A stretch of 64,000 nt of DNA from Neurospora crassa OR74A (GCF_000182925.2 NC_026506.1:3906001-3970000); one strand, 5' to 3'. Positions 46,465-60,638 are shown, numbered from the stretch's first letter. Notes: generated by a model from the letters alone, not told the origin. A program made the numbers and translations.

Positions 46465-48730
46465 TCACGACGTGTCTTCATCGACCGCGAGACCCCGACA
46501 CTGACAACAAGACGGCTGTTCCTTGCATCTTGCATCTCGCAACGTACAGAATTGAAGCTGTTCAACTTGAGCATCAACTCCGATATGCTGCATTTACGAG
46601 CTGGAGTTAGGTATCTTGACAAACGTGAGCGAAACTGCTGGAGATCTGAAAGGTCACCATGACTATAGGTACTCAGCCGACACTCAAACCGAAGGGCGAT
46701 GCATCTAGTCCAAGATTCTAGACGTCTGGACCCTGGAGGACAAGACTCGGGTATCACGATGTTGGGGCTGGACAGCGCCATACCATGTCGTTGGGTGCTG
46801 GCAACTCGGAATGCCAGGTCATCAGGTTAGGTACTGAAGGCCACAAAAGGGCTGTCAAGTTTCACGGGGCCTGATTCTACTGGAGCGTTTGCCTAGCAAC
46901 TCGCTTATCCGGTGCGTCCGTGGTGTATCGTGTGTCTCAAGCATCGCCAGGGAAGGGGGGGGCAAAGAGCGGGTCCTTCCAATCCCGTAGCTAGTGCTAT
47001 TTGGTGTCCTCGGCAAGGGCTGAGAACATGTATCACCTATCCAGCTCGTCGGGGTCATCTACAGCCGCTGCTGGTTGTGGAGGTGTGGAGGTGTGGAGGT
47101 GAGCAACAACAAACTGGAATTGCAGAAGGAAGATGGTGATGGACTCGCATCCAGCTGGTTCGACCGGTTGATGCGGGGAGAAGAAAACACTCGCATGGAG
47201 CTGAGCCAAAGCGATGATATGGAGATTGTGAGATGATCACGAATAAGACAAGGAAGGCATGGACGGACGGTTGGCCGAATGCTAGCTGCCAATAACAAAG
47301 GAAGGAACAGACTGATGAGCTCATCTTCTCACACACATCAACCGACTCCAGCCCGACAGCAATCAAGGTCGAATTAAGCTTAACACGATTTTCAGGGTCG
47401 CCATCGTCACACCAATACGATATGTGTTCCGAATATGGATCACCACTACAAGCCACACAATACCTCATTGGGTATTCCGAGGTCACAAAAGGGTCTACGA
47501 AGGCCTGGCCCAGGGCCCGATTGATTCCAAGTCCCATTATCGCTGCTACAAATCGGGTTCATCCCCCCTGTCCTCGCCAATCATGTGGTTTGCTGAGTTC
47601 TCTTTTCCAGGTGTAATTGGCTAGGTACCAAGTGTACAGTACGGACTGGAGGATAGATCCGATTTGATTGAGATTGGCAGTATGACTACCTCAGATCTGG
47701 AAGGATTCACTAGTTCGTTCAGACAGACCTGAAGCTATGACTGGCTGCCGCTCTACCGGCGACGGGGCCTCTTTCCTTCTTCAACCAGCCAACAACATCC
47801 ATCGTGCCCGGCCATCAGTCATCAAAACGACCTACCTCACTCGCCAGCTACGATGCACTCCGGCGCCGTGCAGTTCAGCCTACAGTTCAGCTGTACTCAC
47901 ACCACACCTACCCTTCACCTCGTGTGGACTCTTGTCCTCATCGTGAGTTTGCAAGTGCTTACCACACAATAGACTGCACGATAAAGCCAACGCCTTATTC
48001 CAGTCTGCTCATACTATAACTACCATCATCCCAGTGCGCCATCTCTTCTTTTTAACCCGGAACTAGAGGCCTCACCGAGCGATGTACAACCCAATTCTTT
48101 TTCCACTAGTCCCAAACTCAGCAGCAGCCACGCAGTCTCCGTGGCGCCCTTTGACCCATTCGAGAGACCTTCTTCGCGACGCCACCTACACTGCCTACCT
48201 AGAGGGTAGATATTAGCCCCCGGGTCAAATGGAAGCAAAGCCCACAAAGCACCACGGGATCGGCTTAACCCGATACACCATATGCAAGCATCACTTGTCC
48301 AAATTAGGATATTCCTGAACTGTCTCGGATGTTATTCTCGGGTGGCTTGCGCATCATGGGCCATTTTGTTGTCGTCCTGTTGTCTGAGCATAGGTCCATC
48401 CAGTGTTCATCTAGAATGAGTGACGAGGCGAGGCGAGGCGATACGAGCTACCTGTAGGTATGAACGCCATCACAGCTTCTGTCCGTTGCTGGATGCCTAG
48501 GTGGAGATAGGTAACGGGTGAGTTCAAGTCGTCGGCGGGTAACATAGGTACCAAATCTATCAAGATGGACCGCCCAAGAGGCCACACAAGATATAAAGAG
48601 AGCACATAACGACGACTACCTAGCTGTGCCCTCTCTCGACTTTGCACCTTGCAGAAACCAAGAACTTGGCGAGAATCATTCTAGTCTCTCCTTGGTTCCC
48701 CAATTCATGGTACCTACCCAGTCACACAAA
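46465..48730. other. Divergent intergenic region, about 2.3 kb
   Basis: No credible gene; short frames on both strands overlap each other. It serves as the upstream region of the secreted orphan (-) and the copper oxidase (+). A TATA box lies near its right edge. Confidence 0.5.
48592..48598 (+). promoter_or_regulatory. TATA box of the copper oxidase gene
   Basis: TATAAAG about 135 bp upstream of the ATG at 48731, followed by a short leader with an upstream in-frame ATG at 48707. Confidence 0.45.
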
Positions 48731-50842
48731 ATGGCGTCTTTCAGCCTCAGTCAGACTCTTCTTTTTCTTGTTCTTGTTCTCTCGGCCGTACAACTAGGCA
48801 GTGTCTCTGCCGGAATCGACAAGTGGCTCAGTCCTCCGTACAAGTGGACATTTCAATTCCCTTTACCTATTCCTCCTGTCAAGGCTCCGTCAAAGTAAAT
48901 CTTTTCCTTCTCCCTACCTACATTAGGAGGTTAAACAACTAACACTGAAACAGAACCATCGTAAACCCCATCACGGGAAAGAACATTCTCTACTACGAGG
49001 TTGAAATCAAGGAGTTCAAGTCCCAGGTTTATCCCGACCGTGGACCGGCCACGCTATGGGGGTACGATGGCATGTCACCGGGTCCGACGTTCATAGTAGA
49101 AAAGGGGACCGAGACGGTAGTGAGGTTTGTTAATAATGCGCGGTTGGCCAACTCGGTGCATCTTCATGGGTCTTACTCGGTATGTCTTCCATCTTTAATG
49201 AGACCAAACATAAAGGTTGGACCCAAACTGACCAGCACGACACGACACGACATAGAGAGCCCCCTTCGACGGCTGGGCAGAAGACATCACTCCCCCCGGC
49301 TGGTACAAAGACTACTACTACCCCAACAGCCAATCCGGCCGAACCCTGTGGTACCACGACCACGCCATTGACCACGTAAGTCGCCCTTTCTCTTTTCTCC
49401 CTCCTTTTTCCTCCCTCCCCCTCCCATCTCCCTCCCCCTCCCAGCACTCCAAATCCCCCACCCAAACTAACATCCATCCCCGTCCCCAGACAGCAGAAAA
49501 CGCCTACTACGGGCAAGCAGGCGCCTACATCCTGCACGACCCCTCCATCGAATCCCCTCTCGGTCTCCCCTCCGGCTACGGCACGTTCGACATCCCCCTA
49601 ATCCTCTCCGCCAAACAATACACTTCCTCCGGCTCGCTGTTCTCGCCCGCCGACGAAACCACCTCCTTGTACGGGGACGTGATCCACGTAAACGGCCAAC
49701 CCTGGCCCTTTTTAAACGTCGAACCGCGTAAATACCGCTTTCGCTTTCTCGACGCATCCATCTCCCGCTCCTTTTTGCTTTACTTTGAGCGTGACGCCAA
49801 AGTTGGTGGGACTAAACTCCCGTTTGATGTGATTGCCTCCGATGCTGGCCTCCTCAATGCGCCGCAGCGGGTCAACGAGCTGTATATCTCCATGGCGGAG
49901 AGGTATGAAGTCGTTGTGGATTTTGGAGGGTATAAAGGGGAGAATATAACGCTGAAAAATGCGAGGGATGTTGGTGCTGATAGGGATTTTCCTGATACGG
50001 ATAAGGTGATGAGGTTTGTTGTTTCTGACGTCGCTGTTGTTGATGACGAGTCGAGTAGGGTACCGGCTGTCTTGAGAAGTGTTCCGTTTCCAAAGACAAA
50101 AACCCAGGTGGACCAGCACTTCAAGTTTGAACGGTCAAATGGCGAATGGAAGATCAACGGCGTATCGTTTGCGGACGTGGCGAATCGCGTGCTGGCGAGA
50201 CCGAAGCGCGGAACGGTGGAGGTCTGGGAACTGGAGAATAGTAGTGGTGGGTGGACGCATCCTATCCATATCCACCTGGTGGATTTTCGGGTCAAGAAAA
50301 GGGTGAATGGGAAGCGCTCAGTTTTGCCTTATGAGGCACAGGGGTTGAAGGATGTGGTGTGGTTGGGGCCGGGCGAGACGGTCACGGTGGAAGCGCACTA
50401 TGCCCCTTGGGATGGGGTGTACATGTTCCACTGCCATAATCTGATTCATGAGGATCATGAGATGATGGCTGCTTTCAATGTGTCTGTTCTCCAAGATTTG
50501 GGGTATGACGAGACGCATTATATCGATCCGATGGAGGCGCGGTGGCGGGCGAGGCAGCAGAGCGTCGAGGCATTTGATGACAGCGCCGTGGAAGCAAGGG
50601 TGAAGGAGATGGCAGGGTTCAGGCCGTATGATAAGGTCGAGGAGGTGGAGAGTGTGTTGGACCAGTATTGGGAGACGAAGACGAAGGCTGGGTCGACGGC
50701 GACGCAGGTGGTCCCTACTACGATTAGTGCTGGAGTCTTCACCACGTCCGTGAAGGCCAGTACTACTTCATTCAAGACGTCAACGGCTAGTAGCAGTTCT
50801 TCTACTAGGACTTCGTCGACGAGTACGAAGAGGAAGGATTAA
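48731..50842 (+). CDS. Multicopper oxidase, bilirubin-oxidase/CotA-like
   Basis: Exons are 48731-48894, 48954-49179, 49256-49375 and 49490-50842, 620 residues. The signal peptide (TLLFLVLVLSAVQLGSVSA) supports the start at 48731 over the ATG at 48707. Copper ligands are intact: HLH (124-126), WYHDH (His164, His166), HPIHIH (His427, 430, 432) and HCHNLIHEDHEM (His484, Cys485, His486, His490, Met495). The HLHG first site and the axial Met place it with bilirubin-oxidase and spore-coat CotA enzymes rather than classical laccases, which have HWHG. It should oxidise phenolics or pigments with O2 outside the cell or in the wall. The C-terminal about 60 residues are Ser/Thr-rich and end in basic KRKD, with no GPI signal. 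Confidence 0.92.
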
Positions 50843-51579
50843 TACTATAGTCGAGGGGGCTGAAATGGAGACGAAACATACAGGAGGTGCGTTGATGAGA
50901 AAGTGGTTCAGCGAGGTTTGGCGATAACGGCAAGAATTGATGAACAAGATAAGACAAGGACATCAACGGATGGCATGTACTCAATATCTCGGAATCACAT
51001 AATGAAGGAAAAGCTGTGTAATTTAAATGTCAAGTAAATGCTAAGACCTGTGAATAGCTTCACAATCGAGATCGGCGCTCGGTCGATAATGGGGATCATC
51101 CATTACAAACAGTAATCCCACTTGGGAGTGCACATCTAACACATTTAAAAATCATGTCACTACAACCATCAGAGAAGTCCTAAAGACAAGGTTCCTTCTA
51201 AAATCACCTCCTATGCGAACGCATATACTATAAGGTTACCATAAGCATCAAAACTTGTTCCCTCCTGGATCCTAATTAACTCATAACACAAGCCCCGTCT
51301 ACCTATAACGCACCATCTCTGTCTAAGGCATGCCCTTCAATATCATCGCTCTTCGAAATCATAGAATGCAACGCAGCGCACAATGGATACAGATATTACC
51401 GGCCTGCATCAGGCCTGGGCTCGGAAGATATCAACACAACGAACATGAAAAAAAAAAAACAGTCCCAGCCGAGCCCGGCCAGCCACTGGTGACCAAACAA
51501 CCCATCTAATCCCATATACTGCTTTTCCCTCCCTTGGTTTTACTTTGTCGTCCTTTTTTGTTGGTTTTTTGTACACCCC
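50843..51579. other. Convergent intergenic region
   Basis: 740 bp, somewhat more AT-rich than its neighbours; likely both 3' UTRs. No gene was seen. Confidence 0.5.
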
Positions 51580-54500
51580 TTACTGCGTCTGGCCATCGGG
51601 AATGTGATCCTCAACCGTGCTCAACGCTCCAAGGTTGACCTCTCCCATGGACAGCACGCCGCCAGCACCACCAGCGCCAGCACCACCAACGCCAGCAAGG
51701 AGGGCCACGCATTCAATTACATCCTCAGGTTCCAACAAGTGCCACCTAGCCAGTGTAACCTTGGTGCTTGCGCCGACCGTGACAGTGAAGCAGTTCTCGG
51801 GCTTGATCTCGGCGTCTTCGCCAGGTCCGGATAGCACGTTCAGGCTGCGGAACATGTCCTCATCGGTGAAATCATCACCCATGCAGAGCACAAACTCGAG
51901 CTTCTCGGAAGCAACCTTGTCTGGCGACCCCGAAGACTTGGCAGCAAGAGCCTTGAGCTCGGCATTGTACTCCGTGACGAGGCGCTTCGCGATCTCGCCC
52001 TTATTGATGAACGTGGGACGCACCTCAAGGTTGGCCTTGCCCGCCATAACCTCGACGTCCCACTTACGGCCGACGGTGGTCTCGAGCTCCTTTTGGCAGT
52101 CGCGAGCCATGTGGAGACCCTGCTCGGGATCGGCGAGGCGGTAGTGCCAGGTGAGAGCACAGCGCTTGCGTTCAATGAAGGAGCCTAGCAAATTCATGTT
52201 AGCCGTTGTTTTTTTTTTTTTTTTTTTTTCAGTAAGGAAAGGAGAATCAAAGAACTAACCTGGAGTCTTGTCGGTGTACTTCTGGAAGACTTCCAGAACC
52301 TCGGCCTGCCAGCCCATATCAAACTTCTCGGCCAGGTTCTCCCACTCCGTCGAGCCCGGGTGCCGCATGAAACTACCATGCTCTGCGCTGAAGCCCAACT
52401 CGGTAATGTGGCCAAGGTGCTGCTGAAGGAACTCCTGGTCGCGGCCGGAAATGATCCAGACGGCGTTGCGGGGATCGGCCGCCAGAGCCTTGAGGCTGTT
52501 GATAACGCGCTCCGACGGGATGGCGGCACTAGGTTCCCTGACAATGGGTGTGAGAGTGCCGTCGTAGTCGAACATGAACAAACGCTTGTTGGCCGCCCGG
52601 TACTTGCGGAGCATGGTGGCGCGATCGAGCAGGGGAGTGGCGATGATGTCTTTTCTGTTAGCGAGGACACTAATCAGACGACGTAGGAGACCGGTGATCC
52701 AGAACTGGACGTTCTTGTTGGTGACGTGCTCAAGCAAGCTCTTCTCGATACTTTGGCGGCGCTCTTGCGACATGGTGAGAGCATTGTTAATCTGCTTGGC
52801 GACATCGGTAAGATCCCAGGGGTTGATGTGGATGGCATCCTTCAGCGAGCCAGCGGTACCGCTGAACTCGGAGAGAATGAGCGGGCCAGCATTGTCACGC
52901 TGGCAGATAATGTACTCCATCGAGGTCGTGTTCATGCCGTCTCTGACCGAGGTGATGAGGCCAATATCGGCAGCACGGAGCAGAGCAAAGTACTCATCTT
53001 GCGAAATGTACTGGGGGTAATGCTGCACAGGAGTGTCGCCAAGCGAGCCGTACATGCCATTGATCTTCATGACAAGCTCGTTGACACGGCTGGAGATCTT
53101 GTTCTCGGAATCCTCCTTTTCCTCCTCAATGTTAGTGGGCGAGGTAACCTGGATGAGAACGACCTTTTCCCTCCACTCAGGGTAGAGCTCGAGGAAGCGC
53201 TCAAAAGCCATGAGCTTCTGGGGAACGCCACGGACGCTATCCAACTTATCACGGCCGACAATGAGCTTCTTGCCGGCGTACATCTTCTTCAGTCCCTCGA
53301 ACTTTGCAGTGGCGGACGGCTTCCACGCAGCGGCAGCGACCTTGATAGCGTCGATACCAATGGGGAAGACGCCGACTTCAACACGCGTGCCGTAGGCCTC
53401 GACGCCGGTAGTATCGGAGGGGAAGCCAAGGACGCGGGTACAGCAGCTAGCAAAATGGCGCGAGTAGCTGTAGCTCTGGAAGCCGACCAGGTTGGAGCCC
53501 AAGACGCCCTCCAGGACTTCCTTTCTCCTGGGAAGGCAGCGCAAGAACTCGGAACTGGGGAAGGGCGAATGCAGGAAAAAGGCAATGTACATGTGGGGAG
53601 CCCGCTGGCGCAACATGCTAGGCAGAAGCATCAGGTTGTAGTCATGCACAATGACAATGTCGCCGGGCTTGTAGTTTTCGAGAATCTTGTTGGCGAACTT
53701 TTGGTTCATGCGGTAGTAGTCAGCCCACTGGATTCTTTCGGCGCGGCCATCGGCGGGCTCGTTCTGCTTGTAGTGGAAAAGCGTGTAGAGGGAGTGCTCG
53801 GCGTAGCGTCTCCAGCGGGCCTGGTCCTTCAGCCTGATGCCATCGTCATGGCCCTCGATGTCGTCGGCGAGCCAGACTGGGACAGTCTTGATCTTGCGGT
53901 TGTGCGACAGGTCGTGCTCCAGCAAGTGCATGTCTTCCTTGGGGATCCAGAGGCCGTCTGCCGTGGGGTGGGCCGGAGGAGTGACGCTGCCATCGATGGG
54001 CACGGGGCGGGAAAGGGGGTTGAGCGAGGGTTGGCCGACCGTGGTAGCAGGCGCCTTGCCGGCGTGCTGGGCGGACTTGACCTCCTCAATCTCGCCAGTC
54101 CAGGCGACAACCGTGTGATTCCATGGGGCGTCATCAGACGAGAGGTACGAAAACGAATCGAAAAGCGCCGACTGTCCCCGGCGGGGTTTTAGATCCTGTT
54201 GGAGTTGCGCATCATGACATCAGCCCCACTGTTTTCCCACTGTTTTTCTCACTGTCTTTCCACAGCTTGGATATGATCAGAAGGGAACTTACCCAGGAAC
54301 CCGTGGTGCCGTTTTCGCCGCTGCCCTTGGTATACTTGAGCAGGTGGGGGATTGTGAAGGTGGCTGAGATGATGTTTCCGCTAAGCGACAGGTTGGGGAA
54401 CTTGTGGCGGATGTCGGAGAGGGAGTCCTGGTTCCCAACGGCCGCCGCGCCGGAGTCCGTGACGGCCGTGCTCAGACGGCGCATAAAGTCCTTGCCGGCA

Positions 54501-54799
54501 TCGGCACCCACCGCGAGCTGCCTGTCCACGCTTCCTGTCTCCTCCAGGCCGACGGTGCCTGGAGACCGGGCAATGTCGTGCTCGTCAATTCGCCTCTCAA
54601 AGTAGCCAGGACCCGTGGAACCTGAGAGCATGTCGGTGAGCTGTTCTTCGTAGGCCTCGCGGCTGATGCCCGGAGTGACGGGCACATTGATGACCGAGGG
54701 GCGCAAATGGCCCGGGAGCGAGGATTCGGTGCGCGAGGCTTCTGGTCTGGGTATCACGATCCGGTGCTGCTGCTGCTGCTGCTGTTGTCCTTGTGTCAT
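51580..54799 (-). CDS. tps2: Trehalose-6-phosphate phosphatase (Tps2-like, with GT20 domain)
   Basis: Exons are 54293-54799, 52260-54195 and 51580-52184; 1,015 residues. The N-terminal about 230 residues are specific, with a poly-Gln start (CTG repeat in DNA) and a predicted regulatory region. A glycosyltransferase-20 domain follows (KTVPVWLADDIEGH, IVIVHDYNLMLLPSMLR, SVRDGMNTTSMEYI). The C-terminal HAD phosphatase has FDYDGTLTPIV with Asp712 and Asp714, then the IISGRDQEFL and GDDFTDEDMF motifs, all intact. That fits Tps2, which dephosphorylates trehalose-6-phosphate to trehalose. The intron at 52185-52259 contains a T run (minus-strand A). The enzyme acts in the cytosolic trehalose complex under stress and in conidia. 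The upstream leader is strongly C/T-rich on the coding strand. The symbol follows the yeast name. Confidence 0.93.
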
Positions 54800-55040
54800 C
54801 TTGGCGGTTGTGTGGTAGGTGAGGACGGACTGATGTGCCGTCGCTCTCTGTTATGTGCGATAAGGGTGAGTGGGTGGGTAGGTATTATGTAGAGCGGGAC
54901 GAAGGATGTAAACAGATCGCAGACGAAATGAAGACTGAAGCAGGTCTAGTCTACCGTACTAAGGGGAGAAGGGGGAGAAGGAGACGAGGCGACCTGTGGT
55001 TGAGTTTCTTGGGAAGGAAGAATGGAGGGGAAGTTGAGAG

Positions 55041-55098
55041 GAGGAGAAAAAGGGAGGAGGAGGAGGAGGAGGAGGAAGAGGAAGAAGAAGGAAGAAGG
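55041..55098. repeat. Polypurine GAG/GAA tract
   Basis: GGAGGA and GAAGAA units on the + strand, so pyrimidine-rich in the tps2 leader. A GGAA tetranucleotide run follows at about 55161-55190. Confidence 0.8.
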
Positions 55099-56708
55099 GG
55101 GATTGGGAACCTGAAAGAGAAGTTGGGCAAGGAAGGTAGTAGGTAGGTAGAGGTACTCAATGGAAGGAAGGAAGGAAGGAAGGAAGGAAAGAGGGAGCCT
55201 TGGAGTTGGAGTCGCAGTCGCAGTCGCAGTCGCAGTAGGTTGGGCGGGCGGTGACTGTGTGGCTGTCAACGACTGGAATGGACCTGGGCTGTCAATGCGT
55301 CACCCAGCGAGACACTTCTCTTCCTGCTTTCACTCCTCCAGTCCAACAGTCTCGCTGGCCTTCTCAGCTTCCAAATGGATCCCGATGTCGATGCACGCCG
55401 TCGTCGACCAGCAGGGATCCTGTCGGCTGCGAGCAAGGGGTGCGACAAGGAAGCTGGTACCGGTGGTGGAGTGCACAGGAACAGCGGGTAGCCAGGGGAA
55501 CAGCCCACTGAGTGCAAGTAAACCAAGTGGTCTGTGCTTCCAGTTTGGGGGGGACTTTTTCTTTCTTTCTCCTTCGTTCCTCTCATGCAGTGCGAGGCAA
55601 CTGGGGAGGATGCAGCCTGGACGGCAACAAGCAGAGAGTGACAGCAGCAGACAGGAAGCAGGAGGGATTAGTGCTTTGAACTGAATGAATGCAGTGAGCC
55701 AAGTTGACAACAGAGACCTGACTGAGGGCTGGGACTGGAATGCTTCAGTTTTCTTTGATCGAGTCGAAGCTTCTGTTGGTGGGGCACCAATCTGAAGTGG
55801 AAATGTTCCAGCCAGCTTTGGTTCTTATAGCAGCACTTCCATCATTTGCTCCTGACTTGCTCTCTGTCTTGATTGTATACCTTTAGGTAGTACCTACAAA
55901 TGAGGCTCGAAGCAATCAGATGGGTATGCAGCATGAGCATGGGACAAGAAAGATGCCCAACCAACACTTTCCGTACTTACTGCCCATGCCACCCATCAAT
56001 CTGGTATTGATCTCGTTCCAGAAATGCCCCTCATCCACCCTCCTTTTCAAACTTTTAGTCGGACCTTTCAGCTAGACAGCGTTCTGGACCCAAGCTTTGG
56101 GTTGTAGGTATGTAGTCATGTCATGCTGTCACGGTGCCCTCTCCTCGGTGCGACTGCGAGTCTGTAGTACTGTATTGTAGGTACGTAGTCTGTGACTGTG
56201 ACTTTCGGCTCTACAAACAAAGGAGCCCCATTCTTGGTGTCACGGTGCGGCAGAGGGCACCATCAAGATGTTGTCATTGTCGCCAGGTCTGGACAGAATA
56301 TTTCTTCTTGGAGACTGTCCAAAGAAAGATTATATTGTCTACAGGCTTCCGCATATGGGCCCGAAGATCCGCATCCAGGCATGTCCATTGGATGAACGGC
56401 CGAATGACCGGCCATGGGGGGGGGGATCAGAGGGGGGGAAAGACTGGGGGAAGCACCTCAAATAATGCCCGTGGTGGAGGGGATGGCGGGGTAGGTACAC
56501 TCCAGTCCGCTCCCCAGTCGCCGTCAAACTACCTCTAATGATCCAAACTGGGAAATGAAAGCCCTCGCTTGCTGGAGGATCATGTGCCCAGAATAGCAAT
56601 TTTGAGGAATTGAATTTTATCTCAGTTCAATCGCTCTACTCTGATTGATCTGATACCTACCCAAACAGCAAATTCTTGAGGAACTAAACAATCGACGATG
56701 CAGACGGA

Positions 56709-56733
56709 GGCAGGCAGGCAGGCAGGCAGGCAG
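56709..56733. repeat. CAGG tetranucleotide repeat
   Basis: Six copies of GCAG/CAGG in the gene-poor region. Confidence 0.9.
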
Positions 56734-59601
56734 CAAGGTACACTACATGGGCACTACAGTATGTACATACCCTAGCAAATGTACCTTTTGGGGTTCCAGT
56801 GCAGACAAAGCCAGACCAGGCCTAAGCATGGGCCAAGTGACCTGACGTAATTGAGCCAAGTAAGCTCAGCGCTAGCAAAGGTCCAGAGTGCGACAAACCA
56901 AGGAAGCTTCTTTTTCCATTCATTCAATTGCGCCAGCTGTACACGTGTAGATGATGCCTGGATGCTCGTTTGTGTAACGCTGGTCAGGGGGGGTCTAGGT
57001 GACGGGGGATATTACCAGCTCGTAATGTGAGAGAGAACTAGTGTAGCTGGTGGGGATCAAGTGCCTTCTGGGAATAGAATCAGAAAGAAAAGTTATCAGG
57101 TGTCAAAAGAGAAGACAAAAGACACCGAAGATGGACCGATGACAAAAGCGATCGATCCCCTTTTCCTACGTAGACTATTCGCTTTCTGGTGGCGGTGATG
57201 GAAACTGGCAACTCAGCTACCTGAGACCTAGTCAAAACCCCCAAAACTGAGTGTTGACAGCATACAGATTTTGGTGAAAAGGTATCGCAAAGATCACATG
57301 TAGTGTAGAACTGGAACAATGGTGTCTCTAGTAGATGTTGCGTATCAAGGATGTCAAAGTGCACATACATACACTCACCGCCACCCCCGGGCAAGGCCGG
57401 CAAGCAGAACATCAAAACATCAGACCAAAAGAATTGAGCCTCCAATTGCCCTCCCCATCCCTCCATGTGCCCCCCGCTCTCGCGAATCGAGCATCGTGAT
57501 CGAGCAACAATCTAGCGACTCAGTCGGGGGGTCACCGCCCAAGTCACCGCCTTCAACGCCCAGACATCAATTCTAGTGTACTATACCAGTATCCCCAATC
57601 CCTTGAACTCTCTTCAGTCTTGTCCCGCTCGGAGAATTCCGACCCGGTCGCCGCGTCCGAGAGTCACTCACGTTTCAGGACTCTTCTTCACCGACCTCGA
57701 TGTTTTCCATTTCCAACGATCTTCAATCTTTTTCCAGAAACAAAAACACACAGACACACACTCTAAAACCCCGCCAAAACCCAAATCGCACGTGCAACCC
57801 CGGGTTACAATACGATAACCATCCCCGAGATCTCCAGACTTTCTCCGCGAATATCATTCCATGTCCGGGGCCGCGACCGGACCATAGGCCTGTGTGCCCA
57901 TGGCGCAATCATCTACGGGTTAGGGTTGTCATCCCCCAGAAAACCTGCAATTGCCGCGCTTATCACCGACTTGCCGCAAAATGCTTGCCCCCGGCCGGCC
58001 GGCACCCCGCGGTCATTATCTCCAATCTCCAAATGCCCAAATGGAGAACACGGCACACAACCAACCAACATTGACGATGCGGCACCAGCGACCCGACATG
58101 TGTGAGAAACAACATGAACATCAGGCTGAAGTACTTCCAATTATAAACAACAGCGTAAGTACAATGAAATACTGGAGTGAGTACTGAATGATGCCGACCA
58201 ATAATGAGCCATTTTCTCCTAGAATGGATGAGCGGTTGGTTCTCGCTTCTTCCCGTCGTCGCGTGTTGTTGATGTCGTTATCTTGTCGGTGAATTGAATC
58301 CCGTTGTCCGTTTGGTAGTACGATAAGGATTCACGTGTTGGTTCCAGCAGTAGGTACTCACTGGGGTGGTAGGATAAAGCACTAACACCACTCGCGTGGT
58401 ATTTGAAGCCTAGTATGTTATCATCGCAACACCAAGCCATCAAGGCCCCCCTCCTGCTGAACTCGATATGAAACTCGACAGTCCAGACCTTTTCTACCGT
58501 GAAATCTGTCACCACCCCCACGGTCACATCCTTCAGTTTGCGATGCAGTTAAGCGCGCGCCCAGTCAAATTTCAAAAGAAAAGTGCGGTTGCATCCGATA
58601 TTTCAGTTCTCTATAAACTCATCAGCGATTGCCTCTGAACATCATTTTATACAGCGACCGGACATACGAAGGAAAGTCGTGCTTCCATTCCCACCTATTT
58701 ATATCTGCATCTATGTATCTCTAGGTGTATCCCCAGGTACATACTCCAAACCTCCGGCTGCGAGACCTCGAATCTCCATCCATCTAACCTAACCCTCTGT
58801 ATTGTACACCACAAACAAAACAATCTTGAAAATCATCCTTTCACAACGCCGGCACCGGCTCGAGTCTCAACAGCCCCGACTCGCATCGATATCCGTCCAC
58901 ATCCGCTTGATACTTTCCTTTATCCGCATTCCGCAACGGCGTACAAAACTCACAGACTACAAAACTCAAAACTTTCTTTGTGAGGGACCCTCGAGAAACA
59001 GACTACTGGTGAACTTTTCAGCCAGTGTCCGTCCCGGGTCCTTGGTACCACCGACTGCCGCAATCGTCGCAATCAACTTACCAACGGTAAACCGAAGCAC
59101 CATGTCACGTCTGAAATCCAAGTAACTGCGTCGAGTACTCGTAGCACATTAAGTAACACAGCATGCCGCTCGAGGATCAACCTACCTCTACCTCTACCGG
59201 CAGATTTTAGCTTTGGGCAGCCCTAACCGTACACGGTGCACCGTAAACCGTCATCATCATCACCACCCGGATCGGGTACCGTCGCACACAGTAACCAGGC
59301 ACTCCATGTAGTTCATCGATTCATCGGGTAGTTGAACGATACACGGCATACGAGAAACGCTCAACTCGCATTGTTTGATGGGTTGGTGTTGTGCAGTGTC
59401 AGTTTGTGTTGTGCCGATATCGCATGCAATGCCGTTTTCTTCGGCTGACTGTCTGTTCACTGTTCTGCAATACCATCGTCAAAATATCACCGGGAGGCGG
59501 AACGAAAGTGTGGTAAATTTATTGTATATTATGGTCATGTTCATGCTTTCAACGCCCCTCTCTCTCTCTCTTCATATTAAAGTCTCAATCCACGCTCTTA
59601 A

Positions 59602-60589
59602 TCACTCATCCTTCTTCTTCTCCCTTTTTTCTCCTTTCTCCCCCTCCCCCTCCCCATCCTTCCCCTCCCCCTCCTCTTCCCTCTTTCTTTTCTCCTTGGG
59701 ATTACTCCCCACCACCTCCTCCCCCGTCTCTTCATCCACCAGATTCGTTTCATCCGCCAGTCCCTTGAACTTGGGTTTTCCATCCTTGATATCCACCACC
59801 CTCTGGGGGTAAAACATGTGACTCTGCACTTCAAACGCTTTTTTCCCTTCCGGGGAATTAATCCCTTCGATCAGGGTAGGAAACAGCAAAATCATGTTGC
59901 GCCCTTCATCCATGATGGGCGTGCGGCAGTAGGCGCACTGCACCTTGCACGGTAAGTGGTGTGTTGTCGACTTGGCGGTTGGGTCGTACCACCCCAGGTC
60001 GTGGTGGCCGTTGGTGAAGTTGATATCGGACTTGTGGAAGATGGCTGCCCATTGGAAGGGGGCCTGGATAGGTACTTTCTGTTAGCAATTTGTTCCTCCC
60101 TACGCTTAAATCCGCTCTTTCCTTTCCTTTTTTTTTTTTTTTTTTTTTTTTTTTTCTCCTCGCTACGCTCGATTCTTTTTTGTCCTTCGTCCTTTTTCTT
60201 CCTCTCTTCTTCTTCTTCTTCTTTTTTTTCTCTCTCCTCGCTCCGCTCCATTTTTTCCCTCCTTCTTTTTGCTTGTTTTGATTCTCTCGCACCGCGCGAT
60301 AAAAAAAAAAAAAGAAAAAAGAAAAAAAAAAAAAAAAAAAAAAGAAATGAACTCACCCCATGCATCCTTTGACAAGTCGTACAATGGCAATACTTGCTCG
60401 CCAACGGCTTCTCCCTGCTCAACTCATACTGCACCGCCCCGCAATGGCACTTCCCCCGCCACTTGACTTTGAAATCCTCGCCCTTGTCGTGGATCTTGTA
60501 CGGCGCGCGGAACTTCCATTCGTCTTCGGGGCGGTCGGTGCGGTTGCCGGATTGGTATTGGTGAGGTTCTTCCCCTCCCTCTTGTTTGC

Positions 60590-60638
<49 letters not shown>

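Larger units (their letters stand above)
54800..59601. other. Long gene-poor region, about 4.8 kb
   Basis: The first 400 bases are the polypurine (+) leader region of tps2 with GAGGAG and GGAA repeats. A CAGG tract follows at 56709-56733. No gene could be supported over the rest. A minus-strand frame at 58219-58527 has protein-like composition (GFKYHASGVSALSYHPSEYL) but no in-frame ATG. A non-coding RNA or an unrecognised spliced gene cannot be excluded. Confidence 0.5.

Noticed and set aside
52726-54192. Long + strand frame (488 codons) opposite tps2
   Set aside because: It mirrors the minus-strand coding sequence and is explained by codon bias; the tps2 domains are unmistakable on the other strand.
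58219-58527. Minus-strand frame (102 codons)
   Set aside because: No in-frame ATG, preceded by a stop nearby; noted in the gene-poor region instead.
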